A DNA stretch of 64,000 nucleotides from Strongyloides papillosus (Eukaryota; Nematoda; Chromadorea; Rhabditida; Strongyloididae): assembly GCA_005656395.1 (NCBI GenBank), contig SRSI01000022.1, positions 62,001 through 126,000 on the forward strand. The letters are read 5' to 3'. This document shows, piece after piece, positions 22,432 to 32,168 of this stretch (positions within the stretch are counted from its first letter, which is position 1; every line of letters begins with the position of its first letter). A program made the translations under genes and the position numbers. The notes below the pieces were generated by a model, which saw only the letters and a list, made by a program, of their open reading frames with translations, did no database searches and was not told where the DNA came from.

Positions 22432-22920
22432 TAATACAAGAAAAATTAACTGGAAGGAGTTTATGTCGTAGTATGTTCCAAGGATAATGTGTTAAATTAT
22501 GCATTTTTAATGTAAGTTTAAGATCAGAAGAAAATACTTTATACAGATACTCAAAAATTTTGTCAACATTATATTCGCATAGCCTCGAACATTCATTAAT
22601 GTCCATATCAAACTCCATGCATAAATATGTAACATTTAGAATCACTTTTAAAAGATTGATTATTTGTTTGAATTTTATTTTTACACCATTTTCATAATTA
22701 TTAATATTTATTTTGATTAAGTATTCATAGAATGCTCTTGTCACAGTCAATGTTTGACTACCATTAAGAAGGTAACGTCCTCTTTTACTCAGAGTATCTT
22801 GTTTTTTTTAAAGTGCAAAAAAGTTTTCATTAATAACACTATTTATGCAACCATGTTTTTTCATCAGAATACATTCATTAATAAAACATTCATAAAATTT
22901 GCAATGGAGTTAGATCTGTA

Positions 22921-24190
22921 ATGATTTGGACTATTTGTGTTGTACCAAAAAGAAGGTTACTTAGAACATCAAGCTAAAGATAATGAAAAGGGTCTGATAT
23001 AAGATAATATCAATAGGTATTCTAGAAATAGTATGCTCATTTTTAAGTTGGTCGTTTATTAACCTGCATTTCATAAATTTATGCCAATCACGACCTTAAA
23101 AAACATATTATAGTAAACAATTTCTTAAAAATTTTTATGTATTTACTTTTAAAATTTAATTTTTTATAAATAATATACTCCTATATTTACAGAAATTTTA
23201 TTCCATTAACTAATCATAAATATATGTTTTAGTATGACTTCTAAACTTTTCCTTAAAAACAATAAGAATTTATATAATTCCATATTCATGTACTCTTTTT
23301 TATCTAACCAAATTATAATTTTTAGAAGAACATTAAAGAGAATTTGAAATTATATGATCATTTATCTTAATGTGTGAGAACAAAAAATGTATTGTTATTA
23401 TATTTTAGCAAATTATCATGTTTTCATGATCTTTTATTAATCACTTTTATCAAAAATATGATAAGTTAAATAACGAAACAATGATTTATTTTAACCTATT
23501 AATTTAGACTTGTACTATAGATAATCTTTAAATAAAAATAATTTATCGTTGTAGCTACTATCTATTTATAAGGATCTTTCAATTTTCATGCACGGCAAAA
23601 AGTAACCAAATAAAATGTTGATTTAGAGTAATAATTGTTTTAAACAGTTAATTTCAAAATTATTATTAAAATTAAATAATTATTGTAAATAAGAAATTTA
23701 AGATATCTCAATAAAAATTTATTAACAATATATTTTTGTATCTTACTTTAAGTTTTTGATAAATGCACTAATTTTAGCAAAAATCACTTATATAAATTTG
23801 TTATCTTCATAACTGTATTAACTACATAATAAAATGCACAATATTATTGATAATATTTAGACATAAAATAGAAACTAAATTGGTAACCATCTTTTTACTA
23901 AATATATCTAACTTTATAATTCTAATGCTCAAAAAATGTTATTCTTTGTTGATACTGTAGAAGCCAAATATACAAAAAGAAAAAAACCTCATAATATTTA
24001 TAACATTTTTTTATGCGACAAAAATTACTTCTTTTGATTGGAAATAAACATTAACATATTTTTTGATAATAAAATTTCAACTTTATTTTATGAAAAAGTA
24101 TGTGATTAAACATTTAAAATCATTTTTTATTTACAAAAAATAAGCCTTACTGTGAAAGGACATGCATATTAAAAATTTTGATATTTTTTT
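22921..24190. other. AT-rich interior of the 10.6-kb element
   Basis: Weak transposase-like reading may extend to about 23000 on the minus strand. Beyond that I see no reliable exon, repeat or RNA. Confidence 0.4.
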
Positions 24191-24331
24191 AGTAAAAATT
24201 TTATTCGAATGAAACTGGGGTTATAACAATATAAAAAGAATGATAATTAATAATCCCAATGACAGGTGAACAGGTAATCAGGATAGGACTCATTGAGCTA
24301 ACAATCCGTTCAGGATTCATCCATTCTTACT
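24191..24331 (-). repeat. 3' LTR of element 2
   Basis: This 141-bp copy lies next to the purine tract at its internal side. Confidence 0.9.
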
Positions 24332-27193
24332 TCTCCCTCCTTTAAAATTTTCCAGTGGCCTAATTTTTAGAACAGGTCTTTTGATCATTGAGTTTTCCTT
24401 TGACTTGATCATGACAGTATCGTCATTTTCATTAACACTTTGAAGAATACCAACAGCAGTCTCAGGTTTTCCTTGTTTGTAGATTCTATAAGCCACAGGG
24501 TTGTTAACATATTGGAGAGTTTCTAACTTGAGATTTTTCAACTTAATGTCTTCAGGATCTCTTGATATGCCATGAGTAGAAAAAGCAAAAATCAGATCTC
24601 TAGGTCTTTCACCAGTACTTGAATGTTTTGTTCTATTATAATTCCTAGTCACAACCGCCACCCTTCTTTGAAAACTATTCCTTCCGCGAAATGTTGACTC
24701 GTCTTTCTTGAGAAGTGCACGAAGTGTTCGAATAACACGTTCAGCAACACCATTTGAAGTATGTTCATTCGGGATAGTTGATTCAAACTTAATTTCTGGG
24801 AATTCTTGGATGAGTTGTGGGCTAGTAAAAGACTTGAAATTATCAGCACGAATAGTAATAATAGGGCAATCAAGTTGATTCTGAATGGAGTGCAGAGCAG
24901 TAATAACAATGTTAGTAGATTGTGATTCAGTGACAACCGTCCATAGGTATTTCGAAAAACCATCAATCATTACTAAAACATAGTGGTTCTCTAATAAGGC
25001 AAAGTCAAGATAAAGTATTTTTAGCACAGTCGTAGGAGTTGTTCTTAATTTCTTCTTTCTCTTAAGTGGGTTGTTTTGGTTGCAGATCGGACATTCTTTC
25101 ATCAAGATAAGTAATTTTTCCAAAACTTCCAGTACCATATAGTGTGACAACTTAAGTTCATGAAGATGTTCAATAACATAGTCTTTCATTTTTGAATAAC
25201 AGATATGTGATAGCTTCTTATGATACTCATCAAATAGTTCTTGTGCCAATAGTTGACTTTTTGAATTGTCAGTAGATACAGTTAAATGATGGGATTCGAG
25301 AGATTCATACGCAAACATCCGGCTTAACAGGTCTGATAGAGAGTTACTCTTTCCATTAATGTAATGTAACTTTATTGAATATGAAGAAATGGCATCGATC
25401 AGGTCAGCATATCTGGGGGTAACGTTATGTTCTAAAACTTTCTCCAGTGGTTTATGGTCAGAATAAACAGTTAGTTCTTCTTGAGATATAAGTGGAGCAA
25501 AGAAGATTAAAGCTTTCTTTATGCCATACAATTCGAGATACGTTGTAGCACGAGCTTTCTTGGTTGAAGATAACATTTCAGAGTAATAGCAGATCGGTAC
25601 ATATTTCTTTCTAAATAAAACTTCTTCATTCTCGGGATTGTCAGATTCTTGTAACAGTACAGCTCCAATGCATAACTGGGATGCGTCGACTTCCATAATA
25701 ACTTTCTTTGAGTGATCACGAAGTTGTATGCGAGGCTTACTATATACCAAGTTAACTATTTCATGATAAGCTTGAATTGTAGATTCAGTCCATTGAACAT
25801 GTTTTGAAGAGCGTTGACGAGTGAGAAAATACAGGTCTGTAGTCTTTTCAGCATATTTTGGAATTGATATTCTATAGTAATTGAGAGTTTGTAACCATTT
25901 GTATAATATAACTTTTGATGTAGGTAGAACTTTCATTTTCTCTGGAACACTATCTGGTTCAGGATACATGTCTTTACCAGAAAACTTCCAGCCTAAGAAA
26001 CATATTGTTTGATGAATGAAATGACATTTTTCCCAATTTAATTTGACTTTACGTTCATTGAATAGTTTGCATAATTCCCACATAACACGTTTATGTTCTT
26101 CTGAATTAGTATTGCTAAGAACCAATATATCGTCCAGATACACAATAATAGCATGTAGATTTTCGTCAAATTTTTGTCGTAACGGTAATACAAGATCTTC
26201 CATAAGATTTTGATAAATGATTGGTGCGTTGGTGGAGCCTTGGGGCAGTTTCGTAAATGTAAATCGTTGATGTAAGAATTGAAAATTGTACATATGAAGA
26301 TCACTTTCAGCGAGATTAACTTGATTATATCCAGATCTAAGATCAACACAAGAGGCAAATTTAAACATGTGAAAAGAGTTGATAAGAGAAGTTGTTTTTC
26401 TATTTTCAGTCCATAATTTTCGAGTACGATTATTAACTGGTCGACAGTCAATAATAAACCGTTTTTCCTTTGAATGAGGTTTGTCAATAAGATAGTGATT
26501 GCAGATCTCTAAAGATTTGGTTGGTTTCAGAATTCCTTGGTCTAACATTGATTGAATAGTTTCTTTTTCGCCCGGTAATGGATACTTACGATTGAATACT
26601 TTGTAGTCTTTGATAGGATTGGTAGTTGTAAAATCTTGAGGAGGTGCCGTTGCAAAGCCTTCACCCACATCATACATATGCTGGGATATTAATGATGGGA
26701 AGGTTTTCTCTAACTTAGACTTAAACTCAAATTCATCTTGTGACTTATCTTTTAGTACAAATTGACAGTTTTTATCATTAAAATCAGGTCTGTAAGAAAA
26801 AGTAGATGTACTGTAGTCAATTATGATTCCAAAACTAGCAAGAGCAGGTCTACCAAGAAGTAGTTGAGCATAGTTAGGAGTTGGACCAGAATAGAGTTGA
26901 TTTCGGCTACACGTGATACGAGATCGATCATTGATTTGTAGAGATACAGGAGATTCAACTAATACCATTTCACATTTACCCGCGAGTGTAGTAATACTTT
27001 CAACGTCATTTGAAACACATAAATCAAGCTGTTTAGCTAAGTCCGTATTAATGATACTAACATCAGATCCACCATCGAGAAGAGCAGTAGCAGATAACCC
27101 ATTTACAATAACCGTAGCAAGAACTCTAGGAGTTTCAGATCTGTGAGGTGCTTTGTTGTTTAAGTCCAGAGGAGGCTCTCTGGACCCCGTTAG
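24317..27193 (-). CDS. Pol polyprotein of element 2 (PR-RT-RH-IN)
   Basis: The frame is entered by -1 slippage at 27193-27199 and has no own start; the first ATG at 26968 would remove the protease. Order: protease LLDGGSDVS (DGGS in place of the usual DSGA/DTGA), RT with RFIIDCRPVNN, FASCVDLRSGYNQ and catalytic VYLDDILVL, RNase H (MEVDASQLCIGAVLLQ, YSDHKPL), integrase zinc finger ending ECPICNQ, then the core: LYLDFALL, IRADNFKSF and NGVAERVIR supply D, D and E. Only 33 residues separate the second D from E, where 35 is usual. The stop at 24317 lies inside the 3' LTR. The products would copy and insert the element. Confidence 0.93.
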   Translation of the reverse strand, partial: LTGSREPPLDLNNKAPHRSETPRVLATVIVNGLSATALLDGGSDVSIINTDLAKQLDLCVSNDVESITTLAGKCEMVLVESPVSLQINDRSRITCSRNQLYSGPTPNYAQLLLGRPALASFGIIIDYSTSTFSYRPDFNDKNCQFVLKDKSQDEFEFKSKLEKTFPSLISQHMYDVGEGFATAPPQDFTTTNPIKDYKVFNRKYPLPGEKETIQSMLDQGILKPTKSLEICNHYLIDKPHSKEKRFIIDCRPVNNRTRKLWTENRKTTSLINSFHMFKFASCVDLRSGYNQVNLAESDLHMYNFQFLHQRFTFTKLPQGSTNAPIIYQNLMEDLVLPLRQKFDENLHAIIVYLDDILVLSNTNSEEHKRVMWELCKLFNERKVKLNWEKCHFIHQTICFLGWKFSGKDMYPEPDSVPEKMKVLPTSKVILYKWLQTLNYYRISIPKYAEKTTDLYFLTRQRSSKHVQWTESTIQAYHEIVNLVYSKPRIQLRDHSKKVIMEVDASQLCIGAVLLQESDNPENEEVLFRKKYVPICYYSEMLSSTKKARATTYLELYGIKKALIFFAPLISQEELTVYSDHKPLEKVLEHNVTPRYADLIDAISSYSIKLHYINGKSNSLSDLLSRMFAYESLESHHLTVSTDNSKSQLLAQELFDEYHKKLSHICYSKMKDYVIEHLHELKLSHYMVLEVLEKLLILMKECPICNQNNPLKRKKKLRTTPTTVLKILYLDFALLENHYVLVMIDGFSKYLWTVVTESQSTNIVITALHSIQNQLDCPIITIRADNFKSFTSPQLIQEFPEIKFESTIPNEHTSNGVAERVIRTLRALLKKDESTFRGRNSFQRRVAVVTRNYNRTKHSSTGERPRDLIFAFSTHGISRDPEDIKLKNLKLETLQYVNNPVAYRIYKQGKPETAVGILQSVNENDDTVMIKSKENSMIKRPVLKIRPLENFKGGRSKNG

Positions 27194-27199
27194 TTTAAA
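27164..27199 (-). promoter_or_regulatory. -1 ribosomal frameshift signal between gag and pol
   Basis: Read on the minus strand: slippery heptamer T TTA AAC (27193-27199) in the gag frame, then the gag stop TAA at once, within a 7-nt spacer TAACGGG, then an 8-bp perfect stem GTCCAGAG/CTCTGGAC (27185-27178 and 27171-27164) with a 6-nt loop. After slippage the next codon is in the pol frame: 27193 and the pol codon start 26968 differ by 225, a multiple of three. Confidence 0.9.
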
Positions 27200-27951
27200 T
27201 GAACTTCATTGGAGATTGGTCGTCCAGTAGCATCACCTTCAACTTCAGTTTTAATAGGACGTCTTGAATAATCACCTGGTGGAGCACCTTGTTTCTTTCT
27301 TTTACACTGATCACTAGTATGTCCCAAGATTTGGCAATGATAACACTTAATAGACTTAAAACGAGAAAAAGAAGTGTATCTTGAGAACTTACCAGCGTTA
27401 GCAGTTTGTCTTCTTATCTTTTCGTCATCATACCGATGAATCAGATCTCTAAAAAGCGTAACAGGATTTCCATCGAAATCTCTAACATATTCGTACAGAT
27501 CTTTATAAGAGGCGAGTTGACATTTTAGACGATCTTTGATAGAATTCAATTTATCAGCTTCAGGGTAGTTGGCTAAGACGATTTCAGCGAGATGTTCAAA
27601 TTGGAGTAAGGATTCTTCAAACGATTTCATGTCGATCTTGAACTTGTAGTACTTATCAGAGGCAAGTGTGTCAGAGTAGCTAGATGGGAAAGCATTTCTG
27701 ATCTTCGTAGAGTAAGATTGGAAAGTTTCAGTCGCAGCGACAGTTGGTAACAAACGTCTGGTAACTTGTTCGACACGTTGACGGAGTACATTGATCCTAA
27801 CTCTATCTTGAGTAATACCATCTAATTCAAAAGCTTCATTTAAAGATTCTAAGAATTGTTCGACACGTTGAGTTTGGTCGCGATGATTAAATAAGGTAAC
27901 AGATAAGCAAAAGTCGTAAGATTGACGTTGTGCCATGGTTGGTTGAGCCAT
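27190..27951 (-). CDS. Gag of element 2
   Basis: From the first in-frame ATG (27951) the frame encodes 253 residues. It is helical and charged and ends with a CCHC zinc knuckle (CYHCQILGHTSDQC), which binds RNA during packaging. The frame stays open upstream to 28230 with no ATG, adding up to 93 codons, so the true start may be upstream by splicing or a non-ATG codon. The stop directly follows the slippery heptamer. Confidence 0.88.
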   Translation of the reverse strand: MAQPTMAQRQSYDFCLSVTLFNHRDQTQRVEQFLESLNEAFELDGITQDRVRINVLRQRVEQVTRRLLPTVAATETFQSYSTKIRNAFPSSYSDTLASDKYYKFKIDMKSFEESLLQFEHLAEIVLANYPEADKLNSIKDRLKCQLASYKDLYEYVRDFDGNPVTLFRDLIHRYDDEKIRRQTANAGKFSRYTSFSRFKSIKCYHCQILGHTSDQCKRKKQGAPPGDYSRRPIKTEVEGDATGRPISNEVHLN

Positions 27952-28254
27952 AGTAGTATCGTTAGATTTTATTTCAGACAAGACTGTAGAGATAGCGCGA
28001 GACAGTCTAGTAGGATCACTATGATTTCTTTTTGTACGAGCAAAGATATCTTGTAGGTCAAGTGATTTAAAATCGATATGTTGATATTGATCTAGCGATG
28101 AGAGGGTATTGAGTACGTCCTCTATTTGAGTATAGATGAGTTGATCAGATTCTGAAATTTTAGACGATTCCAGAATGTAAATTGATAACGATAACGTAGC
28201 AAGCTTCTCTTCTGTAAGTTGTATTGACGACTAATCCAGTAAAAATTTCGTCAA

Positions 28255-28640
28255 TCACTTACTTCTAGGAATTGCTAACTTCAGCAGTGTGTAAATCAAA
28301 AGTAGATAAAATGTAAATCTGTGTAGCTGTGAGCCTTCAGTGGCGTAGCGTGTAACAGAGTAAGAGCAGTAGTAAAACAAAAAGCGATAAAATGCAGGTC
28401 TGTGTAGCTGTGAGCCTTCAGTGGCGTAGCGTGGAACAGAATAAGAGCAGTGGTGACACAAGTAAAGATAAAAAGTTGATCTGTGTAGCTGTGAGCCTTC
28501 GGTGGCGTAGCGTGGAACAGAAATAGGCTGTAGAAAGACCTTCACAAAAATTGATAACTCCCGCAGCGAGTAACCCAAAAGTAGTAATAAAATGCAGATC
28601 CGTATAGCTGTGAGCCTTCAATGGCGTAGCGTTGGACAGA
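28255..28640 (-). repeat. Tandem repeats in the element 2 leader
   Basis: Between the 5' LTR and gag a block is repeated four times: GTAGCTGTGAGCC anchors (plus strand) at 28323, 28404, 28485 and about 28602, so the period is 81, 81 and about 118 bp. On the minus strand one frame reads SVPRYATEGSQLHR or a close variant in three units. It may be a leader ORF, or a structured packaging or translation element. Confidence 0.8.
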
Positions 28641-28698
28641 AGTAGGGCTTCGGAGAGACCCGTGAAACACAATAGAATAAAAGTACTGTCCAAAAAAC

Positions 28699-28839
28699 AG
28701 TAAAAATTTTATTAGAATGAAACTGGGGTTATAACAATATAAAAAGAATGATAATTAATAATCCCAATGACAGGTGAACAGGTAATCAGGATAGGACTCA
28801 TTGAGCTAACAATCCGTTCAGGATTCATCCATTCTTACT
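28699..28839 (-). repeat. 5' LTR of element 2
   Basis: It has the same length as the 3' LTR and differs by A for C near its internal end. A TGG-containing stretch (TGGACAGTACTTTTA on the minus strand) begins a few bases inside and is a weak primer-site candidate. Confidence 0.9.
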
Positions 28840-29580
28840 TTTTTGTTACGTAAATAAAATAAATTAACATGATAAAAATTGTTATTTACTAAAAGAAGGC
28901 AATTTCTATTAAGTAGAAGAATCAATGCAAATGGCATATTATGATCATATTGAATTAACAATAAATATTTATTAAAATGTTTTTATGTGTATAATATGAG
29001 ATCCAATTAAAACATTATTTTACGCTGTTAAAAATTGTGATATAAAAAAAACATTATTAATTATCATTTTTATTTTGTGATATGTTTCCAGAATATTTTG
29101 TTTATGATTTTAATATTTTAAAGTTAAATCACAATGTAAAGTAATAGTTAATTGGCAATATTTATAATTATTGGAATTAACAAATACTTATTGTTTTAAA
29201 AATTACATTTTAATCATTTTAAATATTTTAAAATCATTTAAGATGTTGAATTTCGTTAATTTATAAATATTTTTGCTAAAAAATAGAATAAATTAATTTA
29301 AAAAGAGACATTAATAATTATAAAGAGGAAAATATTGTTTAAAGACAGTATCAATTCTAAAAACATAATTATACAGTATAAAACTTATTATTTTAATGTT
29401 TTTAAATTATGATCTTTTATATATTTTATCATAAAATATAATAAATCGTCATTTTTTGTTGAAATGTTGATTTTTTGGTATTATTTTTTTTATGCCAGTC
29501 GTTTTAACTTGTATAAAATTACTGTTTAGTATAGTCAATATAATATAAAAAAGTAAGTTTAATATTTAAAATTGATCATA
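28840..29580. other. AT-rich interior of the 10.6-kb element, right side
   Basis: I find no supported exon on either strand. It lies between element 2 and the subterminal repeats of the host transposon. Confidence 0.4.
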
Positions 29581-30072
29581 CATTTATGCTAAAATAACTA
29601 TTCACATTTTAAAAAATGTATGATAATTTATATGAAATGTATGTACATGTCAATAAAAAATGTATAGGTAATGTCGTTTTAACAAAATATGCACATTTTA
29701 TAAGAAATGTATATACATTTTTATAAAAAAACATGGCAAATTATTATAACAAGTATGTATGTCGTTTCAACATTATATACAGTCAAAACAACATACATAT
29801 CTGTTTTTTAAAATATACAATACATTTTCTGAAAAATTCACAAACAACTATAAATAAATGTATATGGATTTATAGAAAATGATACCTCATTATGTTATTA
29901 AATGATTTGACATTTATATTAATTGTTATATTAATTTTTTTAAATTGAGTATACTAAGAAAATTTAAGATCACTAGCATTTATTAATAAATTAAATGAAT
30001 ATTTTGTTTTTTTAACACTACATCGGAGGGTTATATAGCACATGTCAAAACGACAGTTTTCATTTTTGAGTG

Positions 30073-31310
30073 TAAGGAAAATTTATTATTAGGTAAAAAA
30101 TTCCTTATTAAGGAAAATTTATTATTAAGTAAAAATTCCTTATTAAGTAAAATTCTTTATTAAGGAAAATTCCTTATTAAGTAAAAATTCCTTATTAAGT
30201 AAAATTCTTTATTAAGGAAAATTCCTTATTAAGGAAAATTCCTTATTAAGGAAAATTCCTTATTAAGGAAAATTTATTATTAGGTAAAAAATTCCTTATT
30301 AAGGAAAATTCCTTATTAGAGAAAATTCCTTATTAAGGAAAATTCCTTATTAAGGAAAATTTATTATTAAGTAAAAATTCCTTATTAAGTAAAATTCTTT
30401 ATTAAGGAAAATTCCTTATTAGAGAAAATTCCTTATTAAGGAAAATTCCTTATTAAAGAAAATTTATTATTAGGTAAAAAATTCCTTATTAAGGAAAAAT
30501 TCCTTATTAAGGAAAATTCGTTATTAAGGAAAATTTATTATTAGGTAAAAAATTCCTTATTAAGGAAAATTCCTTGTTAAGGAAAATTCGTTATTAAGGA
30601 AAATTCCTTATTACGGAAAATTCCTTATTAAAGAAAATTTATTATTAGGTAAAAAATTCCTTATTAAGGAAAAATTCCTTATTACGGAAAATTCCTTATT
30701 AAGGAAAATTCCTTATTAAGGAAAAATTCCTTATTACGGAAAATTCCTTATTAAGGAAAATTCCTTATTAAGGAAAATTTATTATTAGGTAAAAAATTCC
30801 TTATTAAGGAAAATTCGTTATTAGAGAAAATTCTTTATTAAGGAAAATTCCTTATTAAGGAAAATTTATTATTAAGTAAAAATTCCTTATTAAGTAAAAT
30901 TCTTTATTAAGGAAAATTCCTTATTAGAGAAAATTCCTTATTAAGGAAAATTCTTTATTAAGGAAAATTTATTATTAGGTAAAAATTCCTTATTAAGGAA
31001 AATTCGTTATTAGAGAAAATTCTTTATTAAGGAAAATTCCTTATTAAGGAAAATTTATTATTAAGTAAAAATTCCTTATTAAGTAAAATTCTTTATTAAG
31101 GAAAATTCCTTATTAGAGAAAATTCCTTATTAAGGAAAATTCTTTATTAAGGAAAATTTATTATTAGGTAAAAATTCCTTATTAAGGAAAATTCCTTATT
31201 AGAGAAAAAATTTTTTTAAGATAAAAATTCATTATCGGGTAAAAAATTTATTATTGGGTGAAATTTCTTATTAAGGTAAAAATTCATTATTAGGTAAAAA
31301 ATTTATTTAA
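30073..31310. repeat. 17-bp minisatellite, right block
   Basis: More than 60 units of TTATTAAGGAAAATTCC and its variants form the array. Higher-order repetition is visible: the run starting near 30832 recurs from about 31018 with the same order of variants. Beyond 31200 the units decay, with related words to about 31530 (ATTATTAGGTAAAAAATTTA). Confidence 0.95.
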
Positions 31311-31560
31311 GTAGTTTAAAACTTTATTTTAAATGGTCATTTTGGTCTACAAAAATACAAATTAATAATTATACTTAGAAAAAATAAAATGACTTTATTG
31401 TCATTTTACCGCCTTATATAAAATCACATCAATCCATCATTCCGCTATGTCATCCCTTTACTAAGTAAAAAATTCATCATCAGGTAAAAAATTTATTATT
31501 AGGTAAAATTTCATCATTAGGTAAGAATTTATTTAAAATACTTTTTTGAAATGGTTTAAA
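31311..31560. other. Decayed minisatellite edge
   Basis: Scattered related units with unrelated AT-rich sequence (31330-31460) and no gene. Confidence 0.5.
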
Positions 31561-31878
31561 TTTAATGAGTTAAATTGGTGGATCGCAAGTAAATAAATGA
31601 ATCCTCGCCACCAAGAAAGACACCAATTAATAAAAAGACTTTATTTTAAACTTTGAGATTATATAAATAAACTAAACAAATAGAATAGACATTATACAAT
31701 AATTAAATGGACTAGACCTACCTAAGTATTTACTTGGTTTACACAACATCTCCTTAGTTAGTAATGAAGTGTTAAAATATTGGGAGAAAGAAAGAATAAA
31801 GAGTCGTCATAATTTAAACTTATTTATATCCAAAATGTTATACATTTGATTGGTATTTTGTCAATCAAACTGTATACT
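31561..31878 (-). repeat. Dispersed 318-bp repeat, copy 2
   Basis: It is the counterpart of 13621-13938, with the same ends TTTAATGARTTAAATTGG and GTATACT and only scattered substitutions. Both copies contain the 291-bp segment between AGTAAAT and GTATACT. Confidence 0.75.
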
Positions 31879-32168
31879 AATACTCAAAAAAAAATGGCAC
31901 AAGCAAAAATCTAAAACTTACTTTTTATATCCTTAAACAATACCTCTAGATGACAGGTTACTAGATAAAAAATATCAGTTTTATAAATCTACTTTTTACG
32001 TTTTTATTACTTTTAAATATTTTCTACTACACACACAATATACATACTCTGGTTTAATATTTTTAAAATAATAAAAAATTGGCACATAAATAGTACAATA
32101 TAATTGAAGGAATTAACAAATTAAGCACACAAAATTCTAAGTAATTAAAAAATTATATTATTAAATCC
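31879..32168. other. AT-rich spacer
   Basis: Nothing is recognised here. Confidence 0.4.

Larger units (their letters stand above)
20635..22920 (-). pseudogene. Transposase-like gene of the 10.6-kb element, interrupted
   Basis: Two exons are visible on the minus strand. The upper exon (about 22900 to 22434, resuming at 21153-21145 beyond the mariner) encodes a helical region with the block KMHNLTHYP; across the mariner insertion point it reads VNFSC then IRFE, and it ends at a good donor AAG/GTAGGT. The last exon (20782-20635) follows an acceptor TTATTAACAG and is acidic, ending IIWEE and TAA. A TAA near 22810 and ambiguous framing further upstream show decay. HxLxHYP followed by FSxxRFE recalls, from memory, the C-terminus of animal transposases of the CMC type; I could not verify this. 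Confidence 0.5.
24191..28839 (-). mobile_element. Ty3/Gypsy LTR retrotransposon (element 2)
   Basis: The element reads on the minus strand. Two 141-bp LTRs (24191-24331, 28699-28839) differ at one site that I can see and have inverted ends AGTAA...TTACT rather than TG...CA. Flanking T5 runs are consistent with a 5-bp target duplication but are uninformative. The purine tract AAAGGAGGGAG (about 24331-24341) precedes the 3' LTR. Gag and Pol are both open and joined by a -1 frameshift signal, so this copy may be functional or very young. Confidence 0.93.
19512..30072. mobile_element. 10.6-kb DNA transposon, CACTC ends, TA target site
   Basis: The left end CACTCAAAATTTAAAACTG and the right end (reverse of CACTCAAAAATGAAAACTG) form inverted repeats of about 33 bp that share the word TGTCGTTTTGACA. 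More divergent inverted sequence rich in TGTATATACATTT lies at 19690-19990 and 29580-29880. TA flanks both ends (19510-19511, 30073-30074). Removing the nested mariner and Gypsy insertions leaves about 4.6 kb. A minus-strand coding relic with transposase-like motifs lies inside. The CACT start, TA duplication and motifs suggest the CMC (CACTA/Mirage/Chapaev) superfamily; that assignment is inference. Confidence 0.75.

Noticed and set aside
24649..26487. Minus-strand frames of 66-149 codons overlapping element 2 Pol
   Set aside because: They are other-frame shadows of the 883-codon frame.
26913..27146. 77-codon plus-strand frame
   Set aside because: It is the complement of the Pol protease region of element 2.
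30073..31310. CRISPR-like array
   Set aside because: Units are contiguous 17-19 bp tandem repeats without unique spacers, in a eukaryotic genome; it is a minisatellite.
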